Shown: in pieces, positions 11,440 through 24,564 of the stretch
Numbering within the stretch: the stretch's first letter is position 1
Layout: the number at the start of each line of letters is the position of its first letter
Assembly (NCBI GenBank): GCA_037043455.1
Contig: JAWPHD010011216.1
Coordinates: 1 to 64,000, forward strand
Source of the DNA: Cyrtodaria siliqua
Taxonomy: Eukaryota > Mollusca > Bivalvia > Adapedonta > Hiatellidae
Length of the DNA stretch: 64,000 nucleotides
Direction: 5' to 3'
The notes under the pieces: model-generated
Databases searched by the model: none
What the model was told of the DNA's origin: nothing
The model's input: the letters and a program-made list of their open reading frames with translations, nothing else
Made by a program: the position numbers and the translations under genes

Positions 11440-11495
11440 GGTGGGAGTGGGGGAGGTGGGAGTGGGGGAGGCGAGGAAGGAAGGGGGGGGGGGAA
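11440..11495. repeat. GGGAGTG / poly-G low-complexity tract
   Basis: Repeats of GGGAGTGGGGGAGGT then a nine-G run. The glycine-rich shadow reading frames across it are not genes. Confidence 0.8.
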
Positions 11496-11699
11496 GTATC
11501 AGGAAGAATAGATGTTCGATCTCTATTTCCTTTAATGTTCATCTCGTATTTCCTGTTATAACAAACAAATTCATCCAAAGTATGTTTCACCGCCAAATTG
11601 CTGGACTGGATAAGAAAAGTGAAAGAGCTTTATTTGCTGCGCTACATGAACAAAGACAAAAGATCTTGTCCTTAAACAAAAGATCGCAAATTTGGTGAG

Positions 11700-12620
11700 T
11701 GACACGTCTTTTAATGATACATAAAATGAAAAATATATGTGAAATTAATGACCTTGGCCCATGACACTGAACAATTGACCATAAATCTTTTGTGTGCAAG
11801 CAGTTATAGGAATGGACACAACAAATGCATGACCTTAACCTGAGAAAACATACAACCTCAATTTTGTGTAAAACACCGCCATCTATTGATGATACATATA
11901 CTAGCTGAAGTGGTTCACAAATTATGTTCAGGGATACATCTACTTAATCAGGGGCAATAACTGTGTAACACATGCACCAAGTTTGCTCACTCATCCAAGA
12001 TCTTAATGAAACAAACCTTCAAATAAAATTTTGTGAAAATCATGTCAACAAGAAATCACTCAGTAACATATGAGTCAATTTTGCATATGTCAAACAATCA
12101 AATAGTGAAAATCATAAGCCATTTACATAGTTAACTTGCAAAGAAGCTGAAATGCCTTTATTAATTAAGGGCAATTTATTTTTGTTCTGAATTTGAGAAA
12201 CTGTTCACAAAAACGACCATTTAAAAAAGGTGAAAGTTTATGGACAGAATGGCCTGCTATTTAGCCTTTGGCCAGTAGAGTTAACAATCAAATCCATTTT
12301 TTTTATGCCTCCATGATGTTGAACCAATTTGACTCCCAGGACACCAATCCAACCATTCTTACTGTTCCAACAACTGGATGAAGAAAGCAGTAGTAATATT
12401 TCCCATCTCTGTCTTTTATCCAGATTGATTAACAGTTAAACAAATCCATCAAGTTAACACAAATTCCAACCTGTAGACTCAATACATTAAATGGAGAAAC
12501 AGAACTCTTGAGATTTTACAGTAAAGTTCAAGTATTTGAATTCTTTTAATTTAAATATATTTAAATTAACTGCATCATTTGTTACAGTCCGCATTTCAGA
12601 CAGACATTTTATTTCTGGTT
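11700..12620. other. Intronic, nothing recognised
   Basis: AT-rich sequence with no supported gene. Motifs such as AAGTTTGCTCACTCATCC resemble dispersed bivalve repeats, but I could not pair them within the window. Confidence 0.4.
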
Positions 12621-12639
12621 TGGCACACCCAGTTTAAGT

Positions 12640-13510
12640 GAGAAAAACAGACAGCCTTGGATACCAAACTACAGACGACCTTGAATACCAAACTACAAAT
12701 GACCCTGGATTCCAAACTACAGATGACATTGGACACCAAGCTACATATGACACAGGATACCAAACTACAGATGACCTTGGATACCAAACTACAGATGACC
12801 TTGGATACCAAACTACAGATGACCTTGACTACAAACAACCTTGGATACCAAACTACTGATGACCTTGGATACCAAACTACAGATGGCCTTGGATATCAAA
12901 CTAGATGACATTGAATATCAAACTAAGTATGACCTTGGATATCAAACTACAGATGACATTGGATACCAAACTACTGATGACATTGGATACCAAACTACAG
13001 ATGACCTTGAATACCAAACTACAGATGACCTTGGATACCAAACTACAGATGGCCTTGGATACCAAACTATAGATGACCTTGGATATCAAACAGATGACAC
13101 TCAAACTACTTATGACCTTGGATACCTAACAACAGACAGACAACCTTGGATATCAAACTACATATGACCTTGGCTATCAAACTAGAGATGATCTTGGATA
13201 CCAAACTACAGACAACTTTGGATACCAAACTACTGATGATATTGGATACCAAACTACAGACGACCTTGAATACCAAACTACAGATGACCTTGGATACAAA
13301 ACTACAGATGACCTTGGATACCAAACTACAGATTGATATCAAACAGATGACACTGGATATCAAACTACATATGACCTTGGATACCTAACAACAGACAACC
13401 TTGGATATCAAACTACAGATGACCTTGGCTATCAAACTACAGATGATCTTGGATACCAAACTACAGACAACTTTGGATACCAAACTACAGATGACCACGA
13501 ATACAAAACT
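12640..13510. repeat. 24-bp minisatellite (octapeptide-length unit)
   Basis: The unit is GATACCAAACTACAGATGACCTTG, varied at a few sites, in about 35 copies. Because 24 is divisible by three, several frames stay open and would encode repeats such as GYQTTDDL. Small indels keep breaking every frame, so this is minisatellite and not protein-coding sequence. Confidence 0.93.
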
Positions 13511-13789
13511 ATCAGTGTTTGTATGATGAGAGTGCAGCGGTGTCTAGCTGTGAACGCTCTTGTCTGCCTCGTAACTCAAAGGCTGCCAGTCTGAGACACA
13601 GCCACAGAACACTGTGCAAGTCACTCAACTCTCACTGCCTGTCAATTGGATGGAAACATTAACCAGGCTGACTGTACTGGAGTCTAACCTATGTAAAACA
13701 ACCAGATAACAAACACAGGGGCAATAGGATGATCCTTAATTGATTCCAGTGTATCCTCCACCTCTATCAATGCATTTGAAACCTTCTTT

Positions 13790-13952
13790 CCTCTCAATGC
13801 TGCAGGTTCAAATCCCACTGGGACCTTGAGTTATGAGAGTACTGGTTGTACCCAGGAATAAGCCGGTGGTCTGCCTCCACCACTAAAAATCGACATTCAT
13901 ACATAGTCTAAAATGTGCTGGAAAATGATGTTAAACACCAAACAAACAACTG
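13790..13952 (+). mobile_element. tRNA-derived SINE (family B), copy 1
   Basis: A B-box-like GGTTCAAATCC (13806-13816) is followed by a body with TACCCAGGAATAAGCCGGTG. The 3' tail is GATGTTAAACACCAAACAAA. The body and tail match 19690-19866. The A-box side is degenerate. Confidence 0.7.
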
Positions 13953-13954
13953 TC

Positions 13955-15480
13955 TCTCTATCAGGGAGCGACCAAGCATGATATTCCAATCCCTACTCTA
14001 ACTTTTATGAAAACAACCTTTGAAGAGAATGTTTCTGCAGACCCTGCAGTGGGCATACTTCCAAACCATTTACTGTCTGTAGCCTGCAGACTCAATATCC
14101 TAATAACACAAACCACTTTGACCTTTTTTATCCAAGGCATTGACATCATATTAAAGTCCGCTGTCTCAAGGGTACACTGTTTAATCTTGCATGATGCTAA
14201 CTCTATTATAACAACCGGAATTGCTACTTGGGATTTCTAGAAGAAAAAAAACATATGACATCTGAGAAACATTCAGGGAAGTTTGACTTTGACTTTGGAT
14301 GTGTATTCAGCTTACTTTTTGTGTAAATCAAAACTAATGCAATCTGGTGGGGGCAATTGGGATAAGTCTTGGCTAACTCTCAATGACGTCATATGTTGTG
14401 TAACTTCTCAGTACCATGTCCGACATATTATACCTATACATCTGTATATATAACGTGCAAGTAATGAACTGTTTGTCCGAAATCATTAACCGTTTCAGTT
14501 TATTTTTAGAACAAACTATACTTTAGATTGAGACCTATAAGTTGTTGATGGAGGTTGTAGAATAAGTCCCATTTGCTGGAATATCTTGTAAAGGATTTAC
14601 ACGACAATGAAACGAAGGGCCTAATAAACTCTATAATTATATCTTAGAAGTAAAAAATATTTTTTACTATGTTATGTACTTACAGTTACTCATAAATCAC
14701 TGAAAACAAAGTTAAAATATTCCCACAAATATCTTCGGTTGTTTATAATTAAACAGATCTTCTCCATGCAATATGTATAATGCAATTTGACCAGCACTAT
14801 TAAATCTTCAAATCCTTTAATACTGAATTTTAAGTCAATCAACTATATATTTTTAATCTTTATTTTTAATTTTTAGAATGTGAACTTAATCTTTTAATAC
14901 CTGAAGGCATTTTAAATTAAACTATAAATATAAAATAATACAGAATATTAAATATTATAAAGATTCCATGACTCAAGTCGTTATAAAACTGGGGTTACAA
15001 TTATATCATTGAAAATCTAAGACCTATAGACCAGGTAGCGATATTACACAAGACAATATATTAATAATTGTGAAAGATAAAGCTGTATGGGGTTATATAA
15101 GCATATAATAAATACTCAGGAAGATGAGGTTAAATTCCTCTAAATTTATTTAAAAATAATTTAACACACATCAGGCTTAATACATCATAAATATGGACAT
15201 TACTTTTAATACTTTGTTATAGTTCACTTATTTCCAGAAAATGTTTGGCCAGACACAGCGGCTTTCAAATTGCACGTTATATTATGGAATCCAAAGTGCA
15301 AACTTTTGTTTAATTTTGGCAAAAAGATGGTTCCTTTCCAAACACGGGCAGAGGAAAGTTTCTAAATAAAAATAAAGCTTGTCTAGTTTAACCTTTGTTA
15401 TAGTGAGCGTAAACACATTTTTAGTTTTTACATACAATTTGTATGTTATGAAATCAATTATATCATTGGGGGAAGTCTAA
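13955..15480. other. Intronic, nothing recognised
   Basis: AT-rich stretch, especially 14650-15250. No gene, clear repeat or RNA gene is visible. Confidence 0.4.
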
Positions 15481-15484
15481 TAAA

Positions 15485-15548
15485 GAAGCGCACAATATGA
15501 CCTATTTGTGTGTCGACGTGCCGTAAAACACCATTCATTCATTTATTC
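15485..15548 (+). repeat. Short dispersed repeat, also inverted at 29097-29166
   Basis: GCGCACAATATGACCTATTTGT, then CGTCGACGTG, then ACACCATTCATTCATTTA. The reverse complement appears at 29097-29166, which suggests a SINE 3' end or a short dispersed element. Confidence 0.6.
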
Positions 15549-15549
15549 T

Positions 15550-16880
15550 AATAAAGAAATTTTGAGAGAATTTTTTTTTAAAAATCTTTGCCCTCTCTTA
15601 CATCTGTTAAGGTGTTACATGAGATGGAGTAAAATCCGACAACTGTTACATTATTCTGGGTTGCTATACCATGTGACATTTTGATCACGTATTTTGATCA
15701 AATAAAGTGCACACATCTCTAATTAGCGAGCCCTTTCATATGTCCTAATGACAAAATAATTCTTCCAGCACTTTCTGAGATAACCCCAATCAAACTTTCC
15801 AAACTGATCAAAATGATCACGTCGCATCAGTTTGCAAAATTTGAATCTCAGAATGTGCAGGAATAAACACTTACCTTTTTAAGTCATGTAAACGATGATA
15901 AGGTCACATGGTAAGCCACCCATGGTAAGCCACCCAATTATATCATATTTCCTGATCACGTTTAGCTATAGTTGATCAGAGCTTGTAGTGAAATACAAAG
16001 TTGATGCTAATAAAAAATTCAAATAGGTCAAAGATGATGGTGACTTGCACAATGACCTTCAGTAGATTATCATTACATAAACTGGTTTTTGGCAGTTCTT
16101 TGTGGGTACATCCCAAGTTGTTATAATGTGTCAGCATATTATCAGGTAAAACAACACCCTACACTATGCATAATATTGCATGATATCTAGTCGGACAATT
16201 TTGATCATGTGTTGGACACTTGCACCTTTATGCGCGTAGAGAAGAATGGTTTCATTTGTTGACACAATTTGGTATTGCAAATGGATGCTTTTCTGTTCTT
16301 TCATTCTTTACACATGGCAATATATGACAATATAATTATAGACTCATTCAATTAGATTGTCAGACAAAATGTCCAAAAGCCCTAAAAGATATAAATAATT
16401 AATCAACAGTTTTTTTCCCCACCTAATATATAAGTGATACTGTAAAAATGGTCCCAATGGCAAAAAGTATGTTTTTTTCCAACCTGAGTCAAAAAAAAGA
16501 TCCCAGTCAAAATTATCTAAATTTTTTTTAAATTTTAATATTTAGAGCGAAACTTTAAACAGAAAAAGGGGTAAAATAATTATATTCTTTTAGGTGAGGG
16601 TAATGACATACTACAAGAGAATGTATACATGGTAATGTGTTTGCAAAATATTTAAGCATAAAATATTGCTTTTGTTTGACAGTGAAAAATTCCCAATTTA
16701 AGGCAAAATAATGCAAATTTTCCCAACTGAATGGGTACCAGTACCATTCCCAAAAGGGTGAACAAAATTGCTGATAAAAGATATAGTCTAATTAAAAAAA
16801 ATAATACAATATGAAATAGACATAAAATTTGATCACAAGTAACAAAAAGGGGTTCATTTAATTTTGTTTAAAAGGGGATT
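15550..16880. other. Intronic, nothing recognised
   Basis: Apart from a short direct repeat (CATGGTAAGCCACC twice near 15908-15936), I see no supported feature. Confidence 0.4.
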
Positions 16881-16894
16881 TAATAAACGTTCGA

Positions 16895-19015
16895 TCCCTA
16901 ACTGAACTACAGAATCACCCTTTTAAATTTATTTGAACTCTCCCTTTTTAACACTAACTGAACTCTGAAATAATCCTTTTAACATTAACTGAACTCTGAA
17001 ATCCACGTATTTAACATGAACTGAACTCGGAAATAATCCCTTTAACATTAACTGAACTTGAAAATCACCCTTTTAACATTAACTGAACTTGAATATCACC
17101 CTTTTTAACATGAACTGAATTTGGAAATCACCCTTTTAACATTAACTGAACTTGAAAATCACCCTTTTTAACATGAACTGAATTTGGATATCACCCTTTT
17201 AACATTAACTGAACTTGAAAATCACCCTTTTTAACATGAACTGAACTCGGAAATCACCCTTTTTAACATGAACTGAATTTGGAAATCACCCTTTTAACAT
17301 TAACTGAACTCGGAAAGCACTCTTTTAACATTAACTGAACTTGGAAATCACCCTTTTAACATTAACTGAACTCGGAAATCACCCTTTTAACATTAACTGA
17401 ACTCGGAAATCACCCTTTTTAACATTAACTGAATTTGGAAATCACACTTTTAACATTAACTGAACTCGGAAATCACCCTTTTAACAATAACTGAACTCGG
17501 AAATCACCCTTTTAACAATAACTGAACTCGGAAATCATCCTTTTTAACATTAACTGAACTCGGAAATCATCCTTTTTAACATTAACTGAACTCGGAAATC
17601 ATCCTTTTTAACATTAACTGAACTCGGAAAATTAACTGAACTCGGAAATCATCCTTTTTAACATTAACTGAACTCGGAAATCATCCTTTTTAATATTAAC
17701 TGAACTTGGAAAATTAACTGAACTCGGAAATCATCCTTTTTAACATTAACTGAACTCGGAAATGATCCTTTTTAACATTAACTGAACTCGGAAATGATCC
17801 TTTTTAACATTAACTGAACTCGGAAATCATCCTTTTTAACATTAACTGAACTCAGAAATCATCCTTTTTAACATTAACTCAGAAATCATCCTTTTTAACA
17901 TTAACTGAACTCGGAAATCATCCTTTTTAACATTAACTGAACTCGGAAATCATCCTTTTTAACATTAACTCAGAAATCATCCTTTTTAACATTAACTGAA
18001 CTCGGAAATCATCCTTTTTAACATTAACTGAACTCGGAAATCATCCTTTTTAACATTAACTCAGAAATCATCCTTTTTAACATTAACTGAACTCGGAAAT
18101 CATCCTTTTTAACATTAACTGAACTCGGAAATCATCCTTTTTAACATTAACTGAACTCGGAAATCATCCTTTTTAACATTAACTGAACTCGGAAATCATC
18201 CTTTTTAACATTAACTGAACTCAGAAATCATCCTTTTTAACATTAACTCAGAAATCATCCTTTTTAACATTAACTGAACTCGGAAATCATCCTTTTTAAC
18301 ATTAACTGAACTCGGAAATCATCCTTTTTAACATTAACTCAGAAATCATCCTTTTTAACATTAACTGAACTCGGAAATCATCCTTTTTAACATTAACTGA
18401 ACTCGGAAATCATCCTTTTTAACATTAACTCAGAAATCATCCTTTTTAACATTAACTGAACTCGGAAATCATCCTTTTTAACATTAACTGAACTCGGAAA
18501 TCATCCTTTTTAACATTAACTGAACTCGGAAATCATCCTTTTTAACATTAACTGAACTCGGAAATTATCCTTTTTCTTTTTAACATTAACTGAACTCAGA
18601 AATTATCCTTTTTAACATTAACTGAACTCGGAAATCATCCTTTTTAACATTAACTCGGAAATCATCCTTTTTAACATTAACTGAACTCGGAAATAACATT
18701 AACTGAACTCGGAAATCATCCTTTTAGCATTAACTTGAACTCGGAAATCATTATTATAAAATTAACTGAACTCAGAAATCACCCTTTTGAACATTAATCG
18801 AACTTGAAAATCACCCTTTTGAACATTAATTGAACTTGGAAATCACCCTTTATAACATTAACTGAAATCGGAAATCACCCTTCTTCATTAACAGAACTTG
18901 GAAATCATCCTTCTAACATTAGCTGAACTCGGAAATCACCCTTCTTCATTAACTGAACTGGGAAATCATCCTTTTGACATTAACTGAACTCGGAAATCAC
19001 GCTTTTAACAATCAT
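16895..19015. repeat. 32-bp satellite array with higher-order structure
   Basis: The core unit is TTTTTAACATTAACTGAACT followed by CGGAAATCATCC (32 bp), in about 65 copies. On the left (17030-17300), ATTAACTGAACTTG and ATGAACTGAATTTG units alternate as a dimer. From 17880 to 18440, 27-bp units lacking GAACT alternate with two full units, giving a 91-bp higher-order period (short units near 17880, 17970, 18061, 18248, 18340 and 18430). Both ends are degenerate and the centre is homogeneous, as expected of unequal exchange. Confidence 0.95.
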
Positions 19016-19019
19016 TGTT

Positions 19020-19660
19020 CCAGGGTATAAATCTATAAAGTAAAAGTAATTTTACCTGTTGAAATATAATGCCAATAAAACTATTGTTGAGTCCCGCAAT
19101 AAATGTCACCTTATGACAATATATGACGACCTGTATAGCTAGATAACCATCTACCTGCTAAAACGTTTGGTTTATGTTTATTTCAGGATGACTTGTAAGT
19201 TACGCTGCGACAGAATATCTCGACACCAACAATGTTGCATTGTGGGACAGACACAGGAAACATGTTGTAAGACATTGCGTTGATGTCAAACAGAAGACTA
19301 TTATAAGTTACATGCCGTCAAACCCAGTTACATGGACTACTAATGAGTGACAATTATCACTCTGAAATGTGCCAATGAACAAACTGTTGTCACAAAATAC
19401 TAATAATGACAAGTTACAAACACATCACTGATGTAAATAATTGTAGTATATTGATACTAATCCAACACATACCTTTCTCCAGTCAATGTGAATCCAGATG
19501 TTGGTGTTTCTATGAATGTTTTATTGAAGTTTGTTAATGAGGTTCTGCAGTTTTGCACCCTCTAGGTGAAGTGTAACAAGGATTACGATTCTTAGAGACA
19601 TAATAACAGTTATCAGATAAGGCCATGTCTTTGATTCATCTCTTGACCAATAATAACATC
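19020..19660. other. Intronic, nothing recognised
   Basis: No supported gene or repeat. Confidence 0.4.
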
Positions 19661-19689
19661 ATTTATTTATCTGTTGACCAATCATAATT

Positions 19690-19866
19690 CCCACTGGGAG
19701 CTCGACTTGTGAGGAAGTGTCGATTTTTACGGATGGCGCAAGGAGTACAGTACTGGTTTTACCCAGGAAAAGGGGGTGGTCAGCCTCCACAACAACAAAA
19801 AATTGACCGTCATATATAACCTTCCATGTGTTGAAAATGACGTAAAACACCATACAAACAAACAAA
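19690..19866 (+). mobile_element. tRNA-derived SINE (family B), copy 2
   Basis: Shares the body (GAGTACAGTACTGGTTTTAC, CCAGGAAAAGGGGGTGGTC) and tail (GTAAAACACCATACAAACAA) with 13790-13952. The tRNA-like head is barely recognisable. Confidence 0.65.
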
Positions 19867-20129
19867 TTATTTATCTACTGACCTATAATTACATACCGGT
19901 AACGTTTTTATCTGTTGACCAATCATTATGTCATACATTATACGCATGCCTGCATGCACGCACGCACGTACACACACGGACGGACATGATGGCTACAATA
20001 ATGCTCTCCCGATAATATTTCAGGAAGCATAAAAAGTAAACAACTAAACAATTTTCAAAATTCAATACATTTTCGATCCTCTGTAACTAAAAAAAACTTA
20101 CTTTTTTTCATATACATGTATATATTATG

Positions 20130-20192
20130 AGAACGCCCACTTGCCATTTTGCACAGCGCCCGGCCACTATATTATTAGGGGAAATACGGTAC
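20130..20192 (-). repeat. Dispersed repeat end, inverted match to 11322-11390
   Basis: Reverse complement begins GTACCGTATTTCCCCTAATA and continues with GCCGGGCGCTGTGCAAAATG, matching the 11.3-kb sequence. Confidence 0.55.
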
Positions 20193-20661
20193 TCAGAATA
20201 TTGATTTAAGGAAAGGAACAGAATAAGTTTCTGCGTTTGTTCCTTCCGATTGTTTTTGTTGACTTTGTATGAATGCATAATACATACATTAATCAACAAA
20301 ATAGTTTTCAGCCAAAACATTTCTTGATAATTGATGTACAATCATAACAGATACATTTGAAAGTTTCAGTCTTTCATTTATATATAAGTATAAGCGCTTT
20401 TGAAAAACAAATCTTTTGAGACTATTAACTGTTATTGCATTCGCATAAGCTGCAGGCATGCACTATTTGCATAATTATCCTTGCTGCTCTGTGGGAAATG
20501 TGTGTTTTTGAAACATCTGTACAGCAAATGACATGAGCAAATAGCCTATTGTATCGTTTTCCTGTACTTTAAATCCCAGTTGTTGCTTTTTATTTCAAGT
20601 AGAAACTTGACAAGAAGAATATGGGCAGCAGAATATCCTTAAATATATAATCTGACATTCC

Positions 20662-20805
20662 TGATAAATACGACGCCAAATAAGCTGAAGAACCCCATGT
20701 TCTATGAGCTTATTTTGTCACAATGTTACATTGTGTTCATCTTGTTTTACAGTGTGTAGGACAGAGAACATGGGTTCTTCAGCTTATTTGGCGTCATATT
20801 TATCA
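20662..20805. repeat. Long hairpin (42-bp arms)
   Basis: The left arm 20662-20703 (GACGCCAAATAAGCTGAAGA core) is nearly the exact reverse complement of 20763-20805. The ~60-bp loop holds a smaller palindrome, ACAATGTTACATTGT. It is a small fold-back element or a hairpin-RNA source. Confidence 0.85.
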
Positions 20806-21480
20806 CGAAAACTTCTTCCCAGGGCCAAATATATTTAGTAACCAAACTTAAAATTTCTCCACAAAGATAACATACCATGTGATTTGTTTTACAATATAAT
20901 GCATGTGTGATGACTATATAAATCTACCAGTACACATTTAAATAACTGTATGTGAATATGTGTAAAATTAATTTTGAGTTCATGGTGGTATGAAATACTT
21001 TTTTCCCAACCATGGGAGCGCTGCATATTCTGAAAGGGCAACGTTTATTAAACAAATAATATTAAACAAATCGAGGTATGATGGGGAGGCAACTGGTGGG
21101 AAGGAGCAATGGGAGATATCAGTGATCAGTAAATTACCTCCCTTCTAAACTTATCAGCTCTCTGTGCTGTTGTTAACCGGGGACCCGTTTGATGAAACAA
21201 CTTACGACAATTTTGATCGTAAGTCAAATTATTATATTTATAGCTATTTCTTAAGTTAAACAAATAAAACTATTTCCTTTTTGTCTAATACATAATTTTT
21301 ATATGGTTCATGCAATATTTCCACCCATCTTGGTTTGCTGTAAATGCTTTTAAGTCAAATGCTGGAAGGTATTTTGTTTTGAATTACTATACAAATTGTC
21401 GTAAGTTGTTTCAAAAACAGGTCCAGGTCCTGATATTTGAATACTTTGTGTTATCATTGTACTGCAATTAGATGGATGAA
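20806..21480. other. Intronic, nothing recognised
   Basis: No supported feature. The sequence just before the SINE at 21481 is unremarkable. Confidence 0.4.
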
Positions 21481-21800
21481 GGGCTGGCATGGCGGAGTCG
21501 GTAGTGCAGCGGATTTGTAACCGGAGGCCCTGGGTTCAATCCTCCGTGGTGCCACTGAGTTTCGTCAGTGTGTTCTTGGGCAAGACACTTTTCCATAGCC
21601 TCGTCCGTCGGATTGGAACGTAAACCGGGCGGTCCCGTGTACCGGTCTATCCTCCGAGCACGTTAAAGAACCATAGGAATCTATTCGATAATAAGAATAG
21701 TGCACGGTTCCCGGATTCCTATGTATCCTTCCCCTCTCTCTGGGGCAGCTCTAAATAACCTATACAAAGTTGATGAGCCGTTAAACAACATTCAAACAAA
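21481..21800 (+). mobile_element. tRNA-derived SINE (family A), most intact copy
   Basis: A tRNA-like head of about 73 nt has an A-box (GGCGGAGTCGGTAGTGCAG) and a B-box (GGTTCAATCC at 21533-21542). It is followed by GTGTTCTTGGGCAAGACACT, a conserved-domain-like segment seen in several animal SINE families. A body with GAGCACGTTAAAGAACCATA follows, ending in GTTAAACAACATTCAAACAA. It would be transcribed by RNA polymerase III and mobilised by a partner LINE. Confidence 0.88.
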
Positions 21801-23110
21801 GCAATTAGATGAGGTGTATTTTCAATAGTATTTCTTGCATACCAGTATATAAGAACGATTTCGAACACTATGAATTTAAACAATGACTTAATTGAAAGGG
21901 GTATTTTGCTTTATACGTATTTTTTTTTATTTACAACCTTTAAACAACTTTTAATAGAAAAAGAGTTTGGAACGATTTATAATTGGGTATTGAAATGCAT
22001 ACTCTTTAGATCAGACTTCACCAATTACCAACCAATCAGTGGGCAGGGGAAAAGTTCCAGGGTAAATTTGGAGCTATTACACAGAATCTCTTAATTTTGA
22101 CAAGGTAAACAAACCAAAAAATCTTGCTAAAAAATTAAAATTGAACTTTTGAAGAGTACTTATAAAGGTTTGTTCATAATTTGTTGCATAATCAAAAAAA
22201 TAAGTATATTTTACATTTTCCTCATGTTTCTACAAGCAAGTAACTCAATGTATGGTTTGTGTATGTTTTTTTGATAAAACTAAGATAGGTCTTTCGAAAC
22301 AAGTAAGCAAAAATATAGCTTCCTATATTAGGGAACTCAGTACAGAGCTTAGAGCTATAATGTATGTCTATGGAAAATAAATTGGTGTAGTATGACCATA
22401 TAGCGAAACAACAATAATAACAGAGGTGAACCAAATGGTTGGACCTGGTTGGGAGTTATCAGGGGAGAAGACAAATCACTGCTGCAGTGTTAGAGAAAGT
22501 ATTATTGCCAATTTAAACACTGCCATGCTATCGACATATGTTACCTGATCAATAGATGGTCTACACATGGTGCCAAGATTATATACAAATATGCAATACC
22601 TTCAAGGTTGCTAGCCTGATAAAAAACATTCAGTTTAAAGAAAGTAACCCGCCAAATAACACCAAAATTTACTACAAAATCTTTTATCAAAACTCTATCA
22701 GGTGTTCAGGTCATATAATAATGTACCGTATATGTGCTGATTAAAAGTAAAGGTTTATTCACAGCTTCTTAAAATACCCGTGATTGCATTTGTGTAAAAT
22801 GAACTATGATTATTCGACGCTCCAGTTTTTGACTTTGGCCTGTATATTAAAGTCTAGAGGGTTGAATTCTCAGAATATGTACCTCGTCATCAGTAGGTTT
22901 AGAAACGATGTACATTCTGTTGTAAAATATGGCTGTTGTTGGAGAGATATCTACTTTAAATCATATCTGTCTGACTATTGACTTGTTGAGAATGCCTTTT
23001 AAAACCAAGTTTGTTACCAAAGATTTGACAGAAGAACAACATTTATTAATGACAGACCTGACAGACTCATCTTATTCCCTCAGAAGCGCCTCACTGAAGT
23101 TACTTTTGAT
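21801..23110. other. Intronic, nothing recognised
   Basis: Several short open frames (21870-23132) show no domain, codon pattern or splice context. I see no gene here. Confidence 0.4.
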
Positions 23111-23114
23111 GACT

Positions 23115-23525
23115 TTGATATTTTTGAACTGAATTGGGGTTTTAAGGCGCACAACACATGAAAGGTTATATGGCGCCTAACAGGAATGAACATGCCAGGC
23201 TCAGCCTCCATGTACATCGAGATAAAATATGGAGAACTTCTGACCTTGAACTGAAGAGTTGCTGCAAATTTTATTGTAGCCACTAGATTTATGCTGGAGC
23301 CACCTTATAATTTTTCTGCCACTGCTCTAGTGATATGAGCGAGATGGCACCTGAAACAATGCAGGGGTCATGATGAAGACCTTTAATGAGCATGAACAAA
23401 AAATGATAAAATAAACATGAATTTGGGGGTGGGTTGGGAGAGTGTTCTACCCCTCTGTCTTTCCCTCCAACGGGATCTGCAGTGGCCCTATTCTTTGCCC
23501 CGTAACCAAACGGGGCCCCCCGGAA
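23115..23525. mobile_element. MITE-like repeat, AATTGAATTGGGGTTTTAAGG family, copy 2
   Basis: Starts GAATTGGGGTTTTAAGGCGC and ends near CAAACGGGGCCCCCC. It matches the 8077-8480 copy almost throughout in the same orientation. Confidence 0.8.
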
Positions 23526-23599
23526 CCATTGGTTATAATCAAAGGTATATAGAGACAAGTATCTCAAATCAATAATGTAAAACGTTCATGGAATTATTA

Positions 23600-23695
23600 C
23601 AATGTTTTGTTTGTTTTATTACTACTTAAGAACTTTTATTACTACTTAAGAACTTTTGTTACTACTTAAGAACTTTTATTACTATTTTAGAACTT
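23600..23695. repeat. 22-bp tandem repeat, four copies
   Basis: The unit TTATTACTACTTAAGAACTT repeats four times; the last copy is degenerate. Confidence 0.85.
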
Positions 23696-24564
23696 TCACC
23701 ACAACATATCCTATCACTATTTGAATAGGCATCTTATAAACAGTTCAATGAACTCTTGTATCAAAGACGTCCTGGTGCCATTTCTCTTAACAGACTATTT
23801 GGAATTTGATAATTTTCTGTCGAAAGAATGCCTGCGTTTACATAATAATAAAACTTATTGAGATTCGGAAAAACTACACAGTGTATGCAGCATCTGAAGC
23901 ATCCACCGAGAAATCTGTTTGAGAAGATAAAGAAGCATCCAAACATTTTAGAAAACTCTTGGATGAAAAGATAAACAAACCCATTCTTGACAGATTGTTT
24001 TGAAATTTGAACATCTTCTGCTAATAACAGGCTTCCGGTTTACACAAAAGCCTGCGGTATCCTAAATATAAACACATCTCAGCTAGGCAGATTACTTGTG
24101 TAAATCAGTTATTAGATCATGAAAAAACAATGAAATACTTTGATAAGCATATGTTCAGCTACAAATATTGGCAATTAAACATCTTCAGCTACAAATATTG
24201 GCAATAAAACAACATTAAAGTGTGTTGCCAAGGTCTCCTAATGTAGCTGTTCCATTCATGAAAACAAAACATTACTCTGAACTATGTCTTATTTATGTCT
24301 GTTTCCTGAAAGAGCACTTTGAAAATCTGGAGATTCTGCCTTCAAGAAAGGTTTATTGCATTGTATTAATAAGAATTCTGTCTTTATAAAAGTACATTGA
24401 ACTGTTTAAGTATTCTTGATTCAGTTTGGATTTTGGCTGCCATAAAATATTTATTGAATGTATTAATAAGAATTCCTGTCTTTATAAAAGTACATTGAAC
24501 TGTTTAAGTATTCTTGATTCAGTTTGGATTTTGACTGCCATAAAAGGTTTATTGAATGTATTAA

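Noticed and set aside
11357..11698. 113-codon plus-strand open frame
   Set aside because: It runs through a dispersed repeat end and a poly-G tract; no domain recognised.
12638..13388. Open frames with GYQTTDDL octapeptide repeats
   Set aside because: They follow from the 24-bp unit; indels shift the frame repeatedly and both strands are open.
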